From Rheinheimera sp. 1928-s (GTDB lineage: Bacteria; Pseudomonadota; Gammaproteobacteria; Enterobacterales; Alteromonadaceae), in assembly GCF_029269265.1 (NCBI RefSeq), contig NZ_JARIXP010000005.1:63777-115956 (forward strand): a stretch of 52,180 nucleotides of DNA, in the 5' to 3' direction. The number at the start of each line of letters is the position of its first letter. Position 1 is the first letter of the stretch. Shown piece by piece: positions 1 to 9,450 of this stretch. Below the pieces are notes generated by a model. That model did not search any database and was not told the origin of the DNA. It saw only the letters and a list, made by a program, of their open reading frames with translations. The position numbers and the translations under genes are program-made.

Positions 1-3000
1 CGGGCTTCTAAATCAATTCGCTGACGGGCATAAAGCGTTAAATCATCCGAATAATAGGCGAAACGGCCACGCCCCTGCTCTTTTGCTCTGTATAAAGCCG
101 CATCAGCATTGCTAAGCAGGATCTCACCTTCAGAGCCATGATCAGGATAAATAGAAATACCTATGCTGGCACCAATACGTACTTCAACGTTATTGCTCAA
201 CACCCAGGGCTGACTCATATCGTTAATCAGTTCAGTGGCAAAACGGGCGGCGTCTTCGCTTTGATGCAGTTGCTCCAGCAAAATAATAAATTCATCGCCA
301 CCAAAACGCGCTACCGTATCAATATCTCTTAACCGTTTTTTCAGTGAAGCTGCCACCAGTTTTAATAACTCGTCACCTGCCGGATGACCAAAACTGTCAT
401 TGATGTATTTAAAGCGGTCCAGGTCCATCATCAGCACCGCAAACTGATGCTGATCACGTTTGGCCAGATCCACTGCGTTCTGCAAACGTGAACTCATTAA
501 TAAGCGGTTAGGTAAATCGGTCAACACATCATGGTGTGCCAAATAAGCCAGTTCCTGCTCCGAGGCTTTGAGCTGCGTAATATCTGCAAATACAGCCACA
601 TAATGACTGATGTGTTGGCTTGCATCGACAATGGTACTGATGCTGAGCAATTCAGGGTAAATTTCACCGTTTTTGCGTCTGTTCCAAACCTCACCCTGCC
701 AGTGTCCATGCTTACTCAGTTCCTGCCACATCTTCGTGTAAAAGCTCTGATCATGTCGTCCTGAGGCGAACATGGCTGGCGTATTCCCCAGCACTTCGGC
801 CTCTTCATAGCCCAACATCTGTAATAAAGACTGATTCACCTGAATGATGCGGTTGGACGCGTCGGTAACCATAATACCTTCGCGTGTGCTTTCAAATACG
901 GCAGCAGCTTGTTGCAATGAAGATTCAAACTGCTGACGTTTTACGGCGTTGCCCAAAGCGGTAGCCAGCATTTTCAGCGCATCCAGCTCGACCTGATTCC
1001 ATTCACGGCAGGAGTGATGCTGTTCAACACCAAGCAACCCCCACCATACTCCATCCACCATCACAGGCACCAGCGCAATGGCTTGAATACGAAAACGTGT
1101 CAGCATAGGCTGCAGCAGCTGATCCATATCCTGCGCCAGCCCGGCCACAATAGAGCCTTTTGCCAGGTGCTGAATAGCGGGATACCAACGGGATATTTTG
1201 TTATTCAGTTGCTTAAAAGTACGAACATGCTCTTTTTGATCGCGACGCCACTGGGTTAACAACACGCCAGTTACCAGCTCCTGCTGTACATCGTTCTGGT
1301 AGAAATACATGGCATCTACGGCTAAAGCGCGGCTGACCGACGGCATCATGCTACGCAACAACTGCAGCCAATCGCTGTGCTGTAAAAAACGAGCGGCCAT
1401 ATCGGCCAGGTTTGACATCACCAAGGCCCGTTGTTTTAGTTCACGGCGAAAAGCAACTTCTGAGCTGATATCATCTATGGTGACCAAAGCACCTGACAGT
1501 TGCCCTTGCTCAAATAATGGCTCTGCATTGAGCTTTAGCCAACGTTGTACCCTGCCACGCTCAATGCCCATCACCACATCCCGAACGGGTAAATATGTGC
1601 GCAAGACTTCGTTACTTGGGTAGAGCTCTGCAGGAAATTCGGAACCGTCTTCGTAAATGGTTTTCCAGTCTTCTACTTTGGGGACCAAGCCTCTCATTTC
1701 ATTTAAAGAACAGTGCAGCATCACCTCAGCCGAAGGGTTAGCGTCAATAATAGCGCCGGTTTTATCATGCAGAACTAAGCCTTCGGACATAGTATTAAAC
1801 AGGGTTATCAACTTATGGTTACTGGCTTCCTGCTCAAACCTGGCTTGTTTTAGCTCGGTAATATCCACCATAGCCCCGATAATCTGTTGCTTGTTATCGA
1901 TCAAACCAGCCAATAATCTCAAGTCATCACGGATATAACGAATGTTGCCTGATGCATCAAGAAAACGATATTCATGACGATAATGTCCATGCAATAACGT
2001 TTGTTCTATGGCATTGCTGGCGAAAGCTTTATCATCAGAATGCACTCCATTTTCCCACCACTGCTCCTGCAATGATTGTTCAACACTGTAGCCAAATAAG
2101 CGTTCAATGTTGCTGCTGACCCAGCTGGTTTTGCAACTGATGCCATCCAGTTCAATACGGTGCAGTACTGTTGAGCTTGCAGTTAAAATGGCGTCCAGCT
2201 GCTGGGAGTTTTGTAGCTGCTGTTGATGGCTGTGGCTTAAATCAGCATACAACTGACGTTTTTCAGTGACATCCTCAAAAGTGGCCAGCAGCAAGTCTGG
2301 CTGCCCTTGCTGAGTAAATCGTTGCATCATCAGTTTGACGGTCAGTATTCGGCCAGAACTATGACATAAGCGAATATCAGACTCTGTTGAAATCTGCTCT
2401 CTGGAGGCAAAACGGCTTGCCATAAATTGCTCTGGACTTTGCGCCAGATCCCGCAGTGATAACGCCAGCAATTCAGCTTCAGAATAGCCCAACAGAGATT
2501 GCAGCTTTTTATTCACCCGGACAAAGGGCAAGTGAATACGGGATAAAATAGCCATACCTGAAAATGGCAAATCAAAAAAAGCCTGAACAGTTTTGTCTTG
2601 CTCTGTTTGCTTGGCAGCCAAAGCCAACTGGTGTGACTGAATAAGCTCCCGCCAGTAAAACAAAGCCCCCAGCACCAGTAACATCAATAAAGTGCCAGAG
2701 ATCACGGACAACCATAACAACAAAGTATCTAAAGGTTGCAGCACTTCTGCCACATCAATTTTACTGACCAGCATCCAGTTGGTTTGTCGTATCGGAGTGT
2801 AAGCCCCAAGCACGGGCTGCTTGCGGTAATCCAGCTCTTCGGCTGTATTAAATTGCCGTTGCCTTAAGGCTTTGGCGGCCAATAAGGGGCCATCTATATC
2901 AGTGTCTATCTCATTGAGTACAGCATGTTGAGGATGACGCAACGGATTCAGAAATACCACAGCACGGTCCTGACGTTGCACCAGCAAAACTTCGGCAGTG

Positions 3001-3809
3001 GGACTGGACACGGGCCAGTTCTGAATAGCAGGAAATAAATAAATGCTGGTATCAACACTAAACACCAGTTGATACATCTGTTGACCTATCGCCAGTTGCA
3101 GATACCAATTCAACTGGCAATATCTGTCGATACCTTTGCTGTTACATTGGGTAGAAGGCTGAGGTAAATTCTGACCAGCTCCCAGTGCATCAAATTTTAG
3201 CGCTGCCCCTAAGGCAAGAAGTTGCTTTCCTGCAGCATCGTAAAGTAAGACTGAGCTGAACGAATGTTCGGCAATCATAGAGGCAAGTCGGTTACGAATA
3301 TCGGCGTGCTGGCTTGCGTCTTCCTGTTCGAGGTACTGCTGTAAATTCTGTCGGAATGAGCTGTCGCGGGATAACGCATTGATATCGTATTGTCGTTCAG
3401 CCAGCCAAAGTTCCAATTGCTGCTTTTTAATATCAGTGACTGTGCGTAAATCCTTCAGCGCTTCAGTTTTTAGCTGATTACCATGCACCCATTTAGTAAT
3501 AACCGCCATAGCCGGGATCGCCAGCAAAAAGGCCAGAATAAGCGCCACTACCCGCAACTGTTTGTGCCGGACTGTCACTTCGGAGTCAAAAAACTGTTGT
3601 TTACGCCAGGTCGCAAGCAGTAAGTAAATTAAACTTCCGCTGATACAAACAAAGGCGACACCTTTGACTGTGCCTAATAACGAGTTCGCTTCAGGATCAG
3701 TAACGGTTAAATGCAATAAGTGATCTGAGCCAAAAATCCACAGCAAAGCAAAACAGCAATACAGCAGTACAATACGTATAGCAGTTAATGGGTAAGGAGG
3801 TTTGGCCAT
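1..3809 (-). CDS. Multi-PAS/GAF membrane-bound diguanylate cyclase (C-terminus beyond window)
   Basis: The reading frame is open from an ATG at 3809 to the window edge (at least 1269 residues). Visible in order: three N-terminal membrane segments (about residues 10-28, 50-67, 86-106), a periplasmic sensor region of about 250 residues of Cache type, a fourth membrane segment (about 358-385), three PAS-like domains (about 405-780), a GAF domain (about 790-955), a fourth PAS (about 960-1080) and a GGDEF domain. The GGDEF motif is intact at 288-302. An inhibitory I-site RDID lies five residues before it, so the cyclase should make c-di-GMP with product feedback. The last visible residues (ARQRIDLEAR) resemble the linker that usually leads into an EAL domain, so an EAL domain may follow outside the window. 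The start lies 21 bp after the yjbR-like stop, which suggests cotranscription. The Shine-Dalgarno match is weak. Ligand and output are unknown. Confidence 0.9.
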   Translation of the reverse strand, partial: MAKPPYPLTAIRIVLLYCCFALLWIFGSDHLLHLTVTDPEANSLLGTVKGVAFVCISGSLIYLLLATWRKQQFFDSEVTVRHKQLRVVALILAFLLAIPAMAVITKWVHGNQLKTEALKDLRTVTDIKKQQLELWLAERQYDINALSRDSSFRQNLQQYLEQEDASQHADIRNRLASMIAEHSFSSVLLYDAAGKQLLALGAALKFDALGAGQNLPQPSTQCNSKGIDRYCQLNWYLQLAIGQQMYQLVFSVDTSIYLFPAIQNWPVSSPTAEVLLVQRQDRAVVFLNPLRHPQHAVLNEIDTDIDGPLLAAKALRQRQFNTAEELDYRKQPVLGAYTPIRQTNWMLVSKIDVAEVLQPLDTLLLWLSVISGTLLMLLVLGALFYWRELIQSHQLALAAKQTEQDKTVQAFFDLPFSGMAILSRIHLPFVRVNKKLQSLLGYSEAELLALSLRDLAQSPEQFMASRFASREQISTESDIRLCHSSGRILTVKLMMQRFTQQGQPDLLLATFEDVTEKRQLYADLSHSHQQQLQNSQQLDAILTASSTVLHRIELDGISCKTSWVSSNIERLFGYSVEQSLQEQWWENGVHSDDKAFASNAIEQTLLHGHYRHEYRFLDASGNIRYIRDDLRLLAGLIDNKQQIIGAMVDITELKQARFEQEASNHKLITLFNTMSEGLVLHDKTGAIIDANPSAEVMLHCSLNEMRGLVPKVEDWKTIYEDGSEFPAELYPSNEVLRTYLPVRDVVMGIERGRVQRWLKLNAEPLFEQGQLSGALVTIDDISSEVAFRRELKQRALVMSNLADMAARFLQHSDWLQLLRSMMPSVSRALAVDAMYFYQNDVQQELVTGVLLTQWRRDQKEHVRTFKQLNNKISRWYPAIQHLAKGSIVAGLAQDMDQLLQPMLTRFRIQAIALVPVMVDGVWWGLLGVEQHHSCREWNQVELDALKMLATALGNAVKRQQFESSLQQAAAVFESTREGIMVTDASNRIIQVNQSLLQMLGYEEAEVLGNTPAMFASGRHDQSFYTKMWQELSKHGHWQGEVWNRRKNGEIYPELLSISTIVDASQHISHYVAVFADITQLKASEQELAYLAHHDVLTDLPNRLLMSSRLQNAVDLAKRDQHQFAVLMMDLDRFKYINDSFGHPAGDELLKLVAASLKKRLRDIDTVARFGGDEFIILLEQLHQSEDAARFATELINDMSQPWVLSNNVEVRIGASIGISIYPDHGSEGEILLSNADAALYRAKEQGRGRFAYYSDDLTLYARQRIDLEA

Positions 3810-3830
3810 GAGTATCCGTGTGAATTGATC

Positions 3831-4193
3831 TTAGTCTTGTTTCATCAGTAACGTCTGTCGCTGGGCTTTTGGTAAAGCCTGGATCACCAGCTGTCTGGAC
3901 TGATCGATTTGTCGTTTAATTTCCTGCTCTGGCACTGTCTCGTTTAAGCGCAGCGTATTCCAGTGTTTTTTATTCATATGGTAACCAGGAGTAATGGCCG
4001 GAAAAATATCCCGTAAAGCCAAAGCTTGGTCCGGATCACATTTTAAATTCAGCCGCCCTTCTCCATGGTCTGTGCCAAGGATAGCAAAGATTTTACCTTT
4101 TACTTTATAGACATAGATATCAGGGCCAAAAGGGAAGTCTTCTTCAGTGCTCATCAATTCAAGGCAGTAATCTCGAACTTGCGCAAAGTTCAT
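3831..4193 (-). CDS. MmcQ/YjbR family protein
   Basis: A 120-residue protein of the MmcQ/YjbR family, small alpha/beta proteins with a CyaY-like or double-wing fold. The family-typical segments are visible: an N-terminal helix starting MNFAQVRDYCLEL, a FPFGPD motif, and a C-terminal GYHMNKKHWNTL motif. The frame extends upstream to a GTG at 4223. I prefer the ATG at 4193 because AGGAGG lies at 4203-4208, nine bases before it, and the extra ten residues look non-homologous. Function in the cell is not established; DNA binding has been proposed for the family. It lies just upstream of the large sensor gene. Confidence 0.85.
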   Translation of the reverse strand: MNFAQVRDYCLELMSTEEDFPFGPDIYVYKVKGKIFAILGTDHGEGRLNLKCDPDQALALRDIFPAITPGYHMNKKHWNTLRLNETVPEQEIKRQIDQSRQLVIQALPKAQRQTLLMKQD

Positions 4194-4227
4194 ATCTGAT
4201 AGCCTCCTGTTTTTGTCTGACACTAAG

Positions 4228-4255
4228 AAAGAAGGCTGCCAGCGCAGCCTTCTTT
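4228..4255 (-). terminator. Terminator hairpin after the S9 peptidase gene
   Basis: A perfect 12-bp inverted repeat (AAAGAAGGCTGC and its complement) with a 4-base loop lies 20 bp beyond the S9 peptidase stop. The T-rich arm gives a plausible intrinsic terminator for minus-strand transcription. It also overlaps the extended GTG reading of the yjbR-like gene, which further favours the later ATG start. Confidence 0.7.
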
Positions 4256-4274
4256 GCTCTGTTATTTGGATGCA

Positions 4275-6296
4275 TTATTTGCGGGTATGCAGTTTCATCC
4301 AGTCAAAGACTTCGTTGTACCAGCGTTCTGCATTGCGGGGTTTTAAGATCCAGTGGTTTTCATCCGGGAATATGACTAACTTGGACTCAATGCCTTTACG
4401 TTGCAAAGTCGTAAAAGCACCCAAGCCTTGCGCATAAGGCACACGATAGTCTTTTAAACCGTGGATCACCAGCATAGGTGTTTTCCAGTTATCGACAAAA
4501 GCTGCCGGATTAAATTTCTGATAATCACTGTCTTTATTCCAGACCGGGCCACCTAAATCATGTTCAGGGAACCACAACTCTTCAGTGCTGCCATAAAAGC
4601 TTGGCATATCAAATAAACCTGCATGATTGACTAAACATTTAAAACTTTCAGGCCAGTTGCCAGCAATCCAGTTCATCATATAGCCACCGTAGGACGCACC
4701 TAAAGCACAGGCGTTGTTGCCATCCAGCCATTGTTCCTTTTCAGTGATAAAAGCCAGGCCTTTTTGTAAATCAACCAATGGCTTACCCGCCCAATCCCGG
4801 GCAATAGAATCAGTAAAAGCCTGACCGTAGCCTGTAGAGCCGTGGAAGTCGATCATCACTACGCCATAACCCTGAGCGGCCCATAACTGCGCATTCCAGC
4901 GGTAGTTAAACATATTGCCAAAGCTACCTTGTGGGCCACCATGCACAATAAAAGCAATTGGGTATTTCTGACCCTCTTTGAAATTGACAGGTTTCATCCA
5001 GTAACCATGCACTGTTTCGTCATTGGCTCCTGGGAAATTAAACTGCGCAAACTGAGCGAACTGAATACCGGCCAGAGCTTCTTTATTAACCTGGGTTAAG
5101 GCCGTTGGTGCGCCGGTTTCAGCAGTGATCTGGTAGATATCGCTCGGCTTATCCAGGCTGTGATTGGTAAAAATCAACTTGTTGCCCGCCACATTTAAGT
5201 CATTGGCTGTGCCGTCTGCATAGATTTTACTGATATCGCCAAAACTGGTGTTGATGGCAAAAATACCATGCTGGCCCGTGTCCTGTGCTGTGACGTAAAT
5301 GGTTCTGTTGTCCGCACCAAATTTATAATCACTGATCGATCTGTCCCATTCAGGCGCCAGCTCTTTACGTTGACCTGTCACCATATCCAATAAGATCAGG
5401 CCAAAACGATCCGCTTCGTACACTGGTTTTTTCATGGCTAAGTAGGCCATAAAACGACCATCGCTGGAAAAAGAAGGTTTGGCATCCCAGGCTGCATTGT
5501 CGCGGGTTAAGTTGATTTTTTCGCCGCCATTGACCGACACCTGAAAAATATCAAAGTTGGTATGCCAGGCTTGGTCCACTCCGGGGATTTTGGCGCTGAA
5601 CACCAGATTTTTACCGTCAGGGGTAAAAGCGACTTCTTTAATACCGGCGATATCGGTATTCCATTCTGGCAATAAATCTTTCGCCTCTGTGACTTTTTTG
5701 CCATTTAGGTCACTAATATACAAATGACTTCTGAATTCATCAGCCCAGGTATCCCAGTGGCGCACCATTAATTGATCGTAGACCATGGCGCTGTCTTGCT
5801 GACCCGCTTTTACCTGCTTGGCTTCCACTGTGCAGGATAAAGTTTCGCAGCCCGGTTTGGCGGCCATTTGCAACACAATTTTGCTGTTGTCGGCTGAAAC
5901 TAAAAAGCCATCGACATCCAGCGGTAAATCTGTGATTTGTTGCGCTTCACCGCCAGACATAGGTAAACGCCAGACCTGTGAAGAACCTGAGCGGCCCGTC
6001 AGAAAATACAAAGCGCTGCCATCTTTGCTCCAGGCCACTGAGTGTTCTTTGTCTTCATTGTAAGTTAAGCGACTGAGCTTATTGTTTTGCTGTAAGTCGA
6101 TTAAATACAAATCTGCGCTACTGTCCGCAGGAGCCAGGCCACCATTTTTCTGGCCATACACCAGATAACGGCCATCGGGGGAGACCACGACATCATAGAT
6201 TTTGTTTAATTTGTTCAGGTGTTCAATGGTCAGAGGGGTTTTAGCGACAGCGGCACTGCTGAGTAACGCAGTGGCGAGAAAGATCCAGGCTTTCAT
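4275..6296 (-). CDS. Exported S9 family prolyl oligopeptidase-like serine peptidase
   Basis: A 673-residue protein with a clear signal peptide (cleavage near ALLSSAAVA). An N-terminal beta-propeller of WD40-like PD40 repeats (for example SPDGRYLVY, SPDGK and SSDGRFMAY) is followed by an alpha/beta hydrolase domain from about residue 420. The catalytic triad is visible: Ser535 in GASYGGYM, Asp616 in HGLKDYRVP and His648 in DENHW. The size and order match periplasmic acylaminoacyl/dipeptidyl-peptidase-type S9 enzymes, which cleave short peptides and admit substrate through the propeller. An extra CETLSC segment with two cysteines in the propeller may form a disulfide. It is a single-gene unit with terminators on both sides. 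Exact specificity cannot be told from sequence. Confidence 0.9.
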   Translation of the reverse strand: MKAWIFLATALLSSAAVAKTPLTIEHLNKLNKIYDVVVSPDGRYLVYGQKNGGLAPADSSADLYLIDLQQNNKLSRLTYNEDKEHSVAWSKDGSALYFLTGRSGSSQVWRLPMSGGEAQQITDLPLDVDGFLVSADNSKIVLQMAAKPGCETLSCTVEAKQVKAGQQDSAMVYDQLMVRHWDTWADEFRSHLYISDLNGKKVTEAKDLLPEWNTDIAGIKEVAFTPDGKNLVFSAKIPGVDQAWHTNFDIFQVSVNGGEKINLTRDNAAWDAKPSFSSDGRFMAYLAMKKPVYEADRFGLILLDMVTGQRKELAPEWDRSISDYKFGADNRTIYVTAQDTGQHGIFAINTSFGDISKIYADGTANDLNVAGNKLIFTNHSLDKPSDIYQITAETGAPTALTQVNKEALAGIQFAQFAQFNFPGANDETVHGYWMKPVNFKEGQKYPIAFIVHGGPQGSFGNMFNYRWNAQLWAAQGYGVVMIDFHGSTGYGQAFTDSIARDWAGKPLVDLQKGLAFITEKEQWLDGNNACALGASYGGYMMNWIAGNWPESFKCLVNHAGLFDMPSFYGSTEELWFPEHDLGGPVWNKDSDYQKFNPAAFVDNWKTPMLVIHGLKDYRVPYAQGLGAFTTLQRKGIESKLVIFPDENHWILKPRNAERWYNEVFDWMKLHTRK

Positions 6297-6311
6297 AATT
6301 TCTCCCAGTGG

Positions 6312-6336
6312 AAAAACGCCCTGAGGGTCAGGGCGT
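6312..6336 (-). terminator. Terminator after fumarase gene
   Basis: Perfect 9-bp stem (ACGCCCTGA and its complement) with a 3-base loop. On the minus strand it is followed by five Ts. It sits between the fumarase stop and the S9 peptidase start, so it separates the two transcripts. Confidence 0.75.
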
Positions 6337-6358
6337 CGTTTTCATTATAATTTTAGTT

Positions 6359-7882
6359 TCAGGCGCTTTGGTCAAGCTCAGCTATCTTCACTTTCCAAAT
6401 AGCAGGCCCTTGTTTATGCACGTTATTTCCCTGACTGTCAACCGCCACTGTCACAGGCATGTCTTCTACGTCAAACTCGTAAATAGCTTCCATACCTAAG
6501 TCGGCAAAGGCGACAACGCGGGATTTTTTAATGGCTTTGGAGACTAAATAAGCAGCGCCACCCACCGCCATTAAGTACACAGCTTTATGCTCTTTAATAC
6601 TTTCAACAGTTTTGTCACCACGCTCAGACTTACCAATCATGCCAAGCAGACCCATCTGGCCCAACATCAGGTCGGTAAATTTATCCATACGGGTAGCTGT
6701 GGTTGGGCCTGCAGGGCCAACCACTTCAGAACCTACGGCATCGACAGGGCCAACGTAATAAATAAAGCGGTTTTTAAAGTCAACGCCTTCTGGCAGCGCT
6801 TCGCCTTTGGCCATCATATCGGCAATACGTTTATGCGCAGCGTCACGGCCTGTCAGCATCTTGCCGGATAACAATACAGTTTCACCTGCTTTCCATTCCA
6901 GCACATCGGCAGGAGTGACAGTATCCAAATTGACACGGCGCACATTGTTGCCCAGCTCCCAGGTGACTTCAGGCCAGTCTTCCAGCTTAGGAGGTGTTAA
7001 TACCGCAGGGCCTGAACCATCCAGGTGGAAATGCACGTGACGTGTGGCCGCACAGTTTGGGATCATCACCACTGGCTTAGATGCAGCATGAGTGGCGACA
7101 GATTTGATTTTTACATCAACAACAGTAGTTAAACCACCTAAACCCTGAGCACCAATGCCCAGTTTGTTCACTTTGTCGTACAGCTCAACACGCAGTTTTT
7201 CATCGGCAGTTTCAGCGCCTTTTTCCAGCAGATCCTGAATATCCACAGGCTCCATCAAAGCTTCTTTGGCAAGCACTGCAGCTTTTTCTGCTGTACCGCC
7301 AATACCTATGCCCAACATGCCTGGCGGACACCAGCCAGCACCCATTTTAGGCAGAGTTTCCAGCACCCATTCCACCACAGAGTCTGATGGGTTGAGCATC
7401 ACCATTTTGGTTTTGTTTTCTGAGCCACCACCTTTAGCGGCAATAGCCACTTCGACATGGTGGCCTGCAATCATATCGATATGCACCACAGACGGTGTGT
7501 TGTCCTGGGTATTTTTACGAGCACCTGCAGGGTCTGCCACTATAGAGGCGCGCAGCGGGTTATGCGGATTCAGATAAGCACGGCGTGTGCCTTCATCCAC
7601 CATTTGCTGTACTGTCATATCGGTTTTATCCCATTTGACATCCATACCGATTTTAACAAAACAAGTGACAATACCTGTATCCTGACAGATAGGTCTATTG
7701 CCTTCAGCCGACATACGGGAGTTGATCAGAATTTGGGCTATGGCGTCTTTAGCAGCCTGGTTTTGTTCTTTGTGATAGGCCTTTTCCAGAGCCTGGACAA
7801 AATCCAGCGGATGATAAAAAGAGATGTACTGCAACGCATCTTCGATGCTGTCGATAAAGTCTTGCTGGCGAATGACGGTCAT
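6359..7882 (-). CDS. fumA: Class I fumarate hydratase (4Fe-4S, homodimeric)
   Basis: A 507-residue oxygen-sensitive fumarase that interconverts fumarate and L-malate in the TCA cycle. It has the fused two-domain form, with an N-terminal alpha domain to about residue 285 and a C-terminal beta domain after about residue 320. The three cluster-binding cysteines of the family are visible in RPICQDTG, GWCPPGMLGIG and PNCAATRH. The substrate-pocket HVHFHLDGSGPA segment is also present. The length is close to E. coli FumA/FumB. It is transcribed alone, divergently from pabB across about 157 bp. Because only the class I form is in this window, I cannot say whether a stress-resistant FumC backs it up. 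Confidence 0.95.
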   Translation of the reverse strand: MTVIRQQDFIDSIEDALQYISFYHPLDFVQALEKAYHKEQNQAAKDAIAQILINSRMSAEGNRPICQDTGIVTCFVKIGMDVKWDKTDMTVQQMVDEGTRRAYLNPHNPLRASIVADPAGARKNTQDNTPSVVHIDMIAGHHVEVAIAAKGGGSENKTKMVMLNPSDSVVEWVLETLPKMGAGWCPPGMLGIGIGGTAEKAAVLAKEALMEPVDIQDLLEKGAETADEKLRVELYDKVNKLGIGAQGLGGLTTVVDVKIKSVATHAASKPVVMIPNCAATRHVHFHLDGSGPAVLTPPKLEDWPEVTWELGNNVRRVNLDTVTPADVLEWKAGETVLLSGKMLTGRDAAHKRIADMMAKGEALPEGVDFKNRFIYYVGPVDAVGSEVVGPAGPTTATRMDKFTDLMLGQMGLLGMIGKSERGDKTVESIKEHKAVYLMAVGGAAYLVSKAIKKSRVVAFADLGMEAIYEFDVEDMPVTVAVDSQGNNVHKQGPAIWKVKIAELDQSA

Positions 7883-8039
7883 ATTGTGCCCTTATATGTA
7901 GCCCCAGTCTGCTCTGGCGGCATTTTCTATGTTCAGGTTAACTAATGTCAGTTGGGCTGATATGATACAGCGCAACAGATCAAGCGGCTAGTCAACAAGC
8001 GTATTTTTGCCGGAATTAGCCCGTTTTATGAGACGACTT

Positions 8040-9446
8040 ATGTCACAGTTTTTAAAGTTAGATGCCAAAGCGCCGCATCTGCTGGAGTATTTTTCTGCGA
8101 TAGCGGCAGAGCCCTGGGCCATGTTATTAGACTCAGCAGCCAGCAGCCACGTCAACAGCCGTTTTGATATTCTGGTGGCTCGTCCTGTTGCGACTTTAGT
8201 CTTTCAACAAGGTGAATTAACCCAAACCGAACAAGGCCAAAGCCAATTGCTGCAAATGGACCCTTTTGGCGCTTTGCAGCACCTGATCAGCAGCTATTTC
8301 CCGGATAAACCAGAGTGTTCAGACAATACTGAATTGCCTTTTGTTGGTGGTGCTTTAGGTTACTTTTCTTATGATTTAGGCACTGTAATTGAACCCGTGC
8401 CACAAGCCGCAGATGCGGGTGCTTTGCTGCCGGATATGGCGGTGGGTATTTATCTGTGGGCCTTAATTCTGGATAAGCAACAACAGCAACTTTGGTATGT
8501 GGATTATCGCGGTGACGCACAAAAACACTGGGTTGACACTTCAGTGCTCTTTACCCCGACCACTGAAACCTCAGCTTTTAGGCTGACATCCAACTGGCAA
8601 GCCAATATGGACAAAGCCAGTTACAGCCAAAAGTTTGACCAAGTGCAAAACTATCTGCAAAGCGGCGACTGTTATCAGATTAATTTGGCCCAGCGTTTTG
8701 CAGCCAGTTACAGCGGTGATGAATGGCAGGCTTATTTAACTTTGCGCAGTAAAAATGCCGCGCCTTTTTCAGCCTTTTTGCGTTTACCACAAGGCGCTGT
8801 TTTAAGTTTGTCTCCTGAGCGCTTTTTACAACTCAAAGCAGGTCAGGTTGAAACCAAACCTATTAAAGGCACCAGACCTCGTTTTGCAGACCCGGCGCTT
8901 GACAAACAAAGTGCAGAAGAGCTGCAGGCGGCACCAAAAGACAGAGCTGAAAATGTGATGATTGTCGATTTACTCCGAAACGATTTGGGCAAACATTGTG
9001 TGCCAGGCACAGTGAAAGTACCGGCTTTGTTTGCCATTGAGTCTTTCCCTGCTGTGCATCATCTGGTCAGTACTATCACCGGCACCTTAAATCCGAGTGC
9101 TGATGCCTGCGATTTATTAAGGGGCGCATTCCCAGGCGGCTCTATTACCGGAGCCCCTAAAGTACGGGCCATGCAAATCATTGCCGAATTAGAACCTCAC
9201 AGCCGCTCTGTGTATTGTGGCGCTGTGGGTTATATCAATAGCAGCGGCGATATGGATACCAATATTGCCATCCGCACTTTAGTGATGGCACAAGGCCAGG
9301 CTTTTTGCTGGGCCGGAGGTGGCATAGTAGCCGATTCACAAGTGGATGCAGAATACGAAGAAACCTTTCATAAGGTGAATAAAATTTTGCCTTTGCTTGG
9401 CACTATCGAATGCCCGCCTTTGGCAGCAAAGGCAATGGAAACCTAA
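8040..9446 (+). CDS. pabB: Aminodeoxychorismate synthase component I
   Basis: Converts chorismate and ammonia to 4-amino-4-deoxychorismate for folate synthesis, working with the PabA glutaminase. The chorismate-binding fold is complete: the N-terminal PWAMLLDSA segment resembles E. coli PabB. The core motifs CYQINLAQRF, LSPERFLQL, PIKGTRPR (with the PabB-type active-site lysine), RAENVMIVDLLRNDLG and FPGGSITGAPK are all present. The frame also contains a TTG at 8007 and an ATG at 8028. I chose the ATG at 8040 because GAG lies seven bases before it and homology begins there, but the start is uncertain by a few codons. The nudix gene follows after 4 bp, so the two are probably one operon. Confidence 0.93.
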   Translation: MSQFLKLDAKAPHLLEYFSAIAAEPWAMLLDSAASSHVNSRFDILVARPVATLVFQQGELTQTEQGQSQLLQMDPFGALQHLISSYFPDKPECSDNTELPFVGGALGYFSYDLGTVIEPVPQAADAGALLPDMAVGIYLWALILDKQQQQLWYVDYRGDAQKHWVDTSVLFTPTTETSAFRLTSNWQANMDKASYSQKFDQVQNYLQSGDCYQINLAQRFAASYSGDEWQAYLTLRSKNAAPFSAFLRLPQGAVLSLSPERFLQLKAGQVETKPIKGTRPRFADPALDKQSAEELQAAPKDRAENVMIVDLLRNDLGKHCVPGTVKVPALFAIESFPAVHHLVSTITGTLNPSADACDLLRGAFPGGSITGAPKVRAMQIIAELEPHSRSVYCGAVGYINSSGDMDTNIAIRTLVMAQGQAFCWAGGGIVADSQVDAEYEETFHKVNKILPLLGTIECPPLAAKAMET

Positions 9447-9450
9447 CCAG

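Noticed and set aside
7457-7945. 162-codon open frame on the plus strand opposite fumarase
   Set aside because: It is fully antisense to the highly conserved fumA, with no ribosome site and no recognisable protein character.
9397-9450. Upstream start for the Nudix gene within pabB
   Set aside because: The extra residues are not family-like and the ATG at 9451 gives a tight operon junction.
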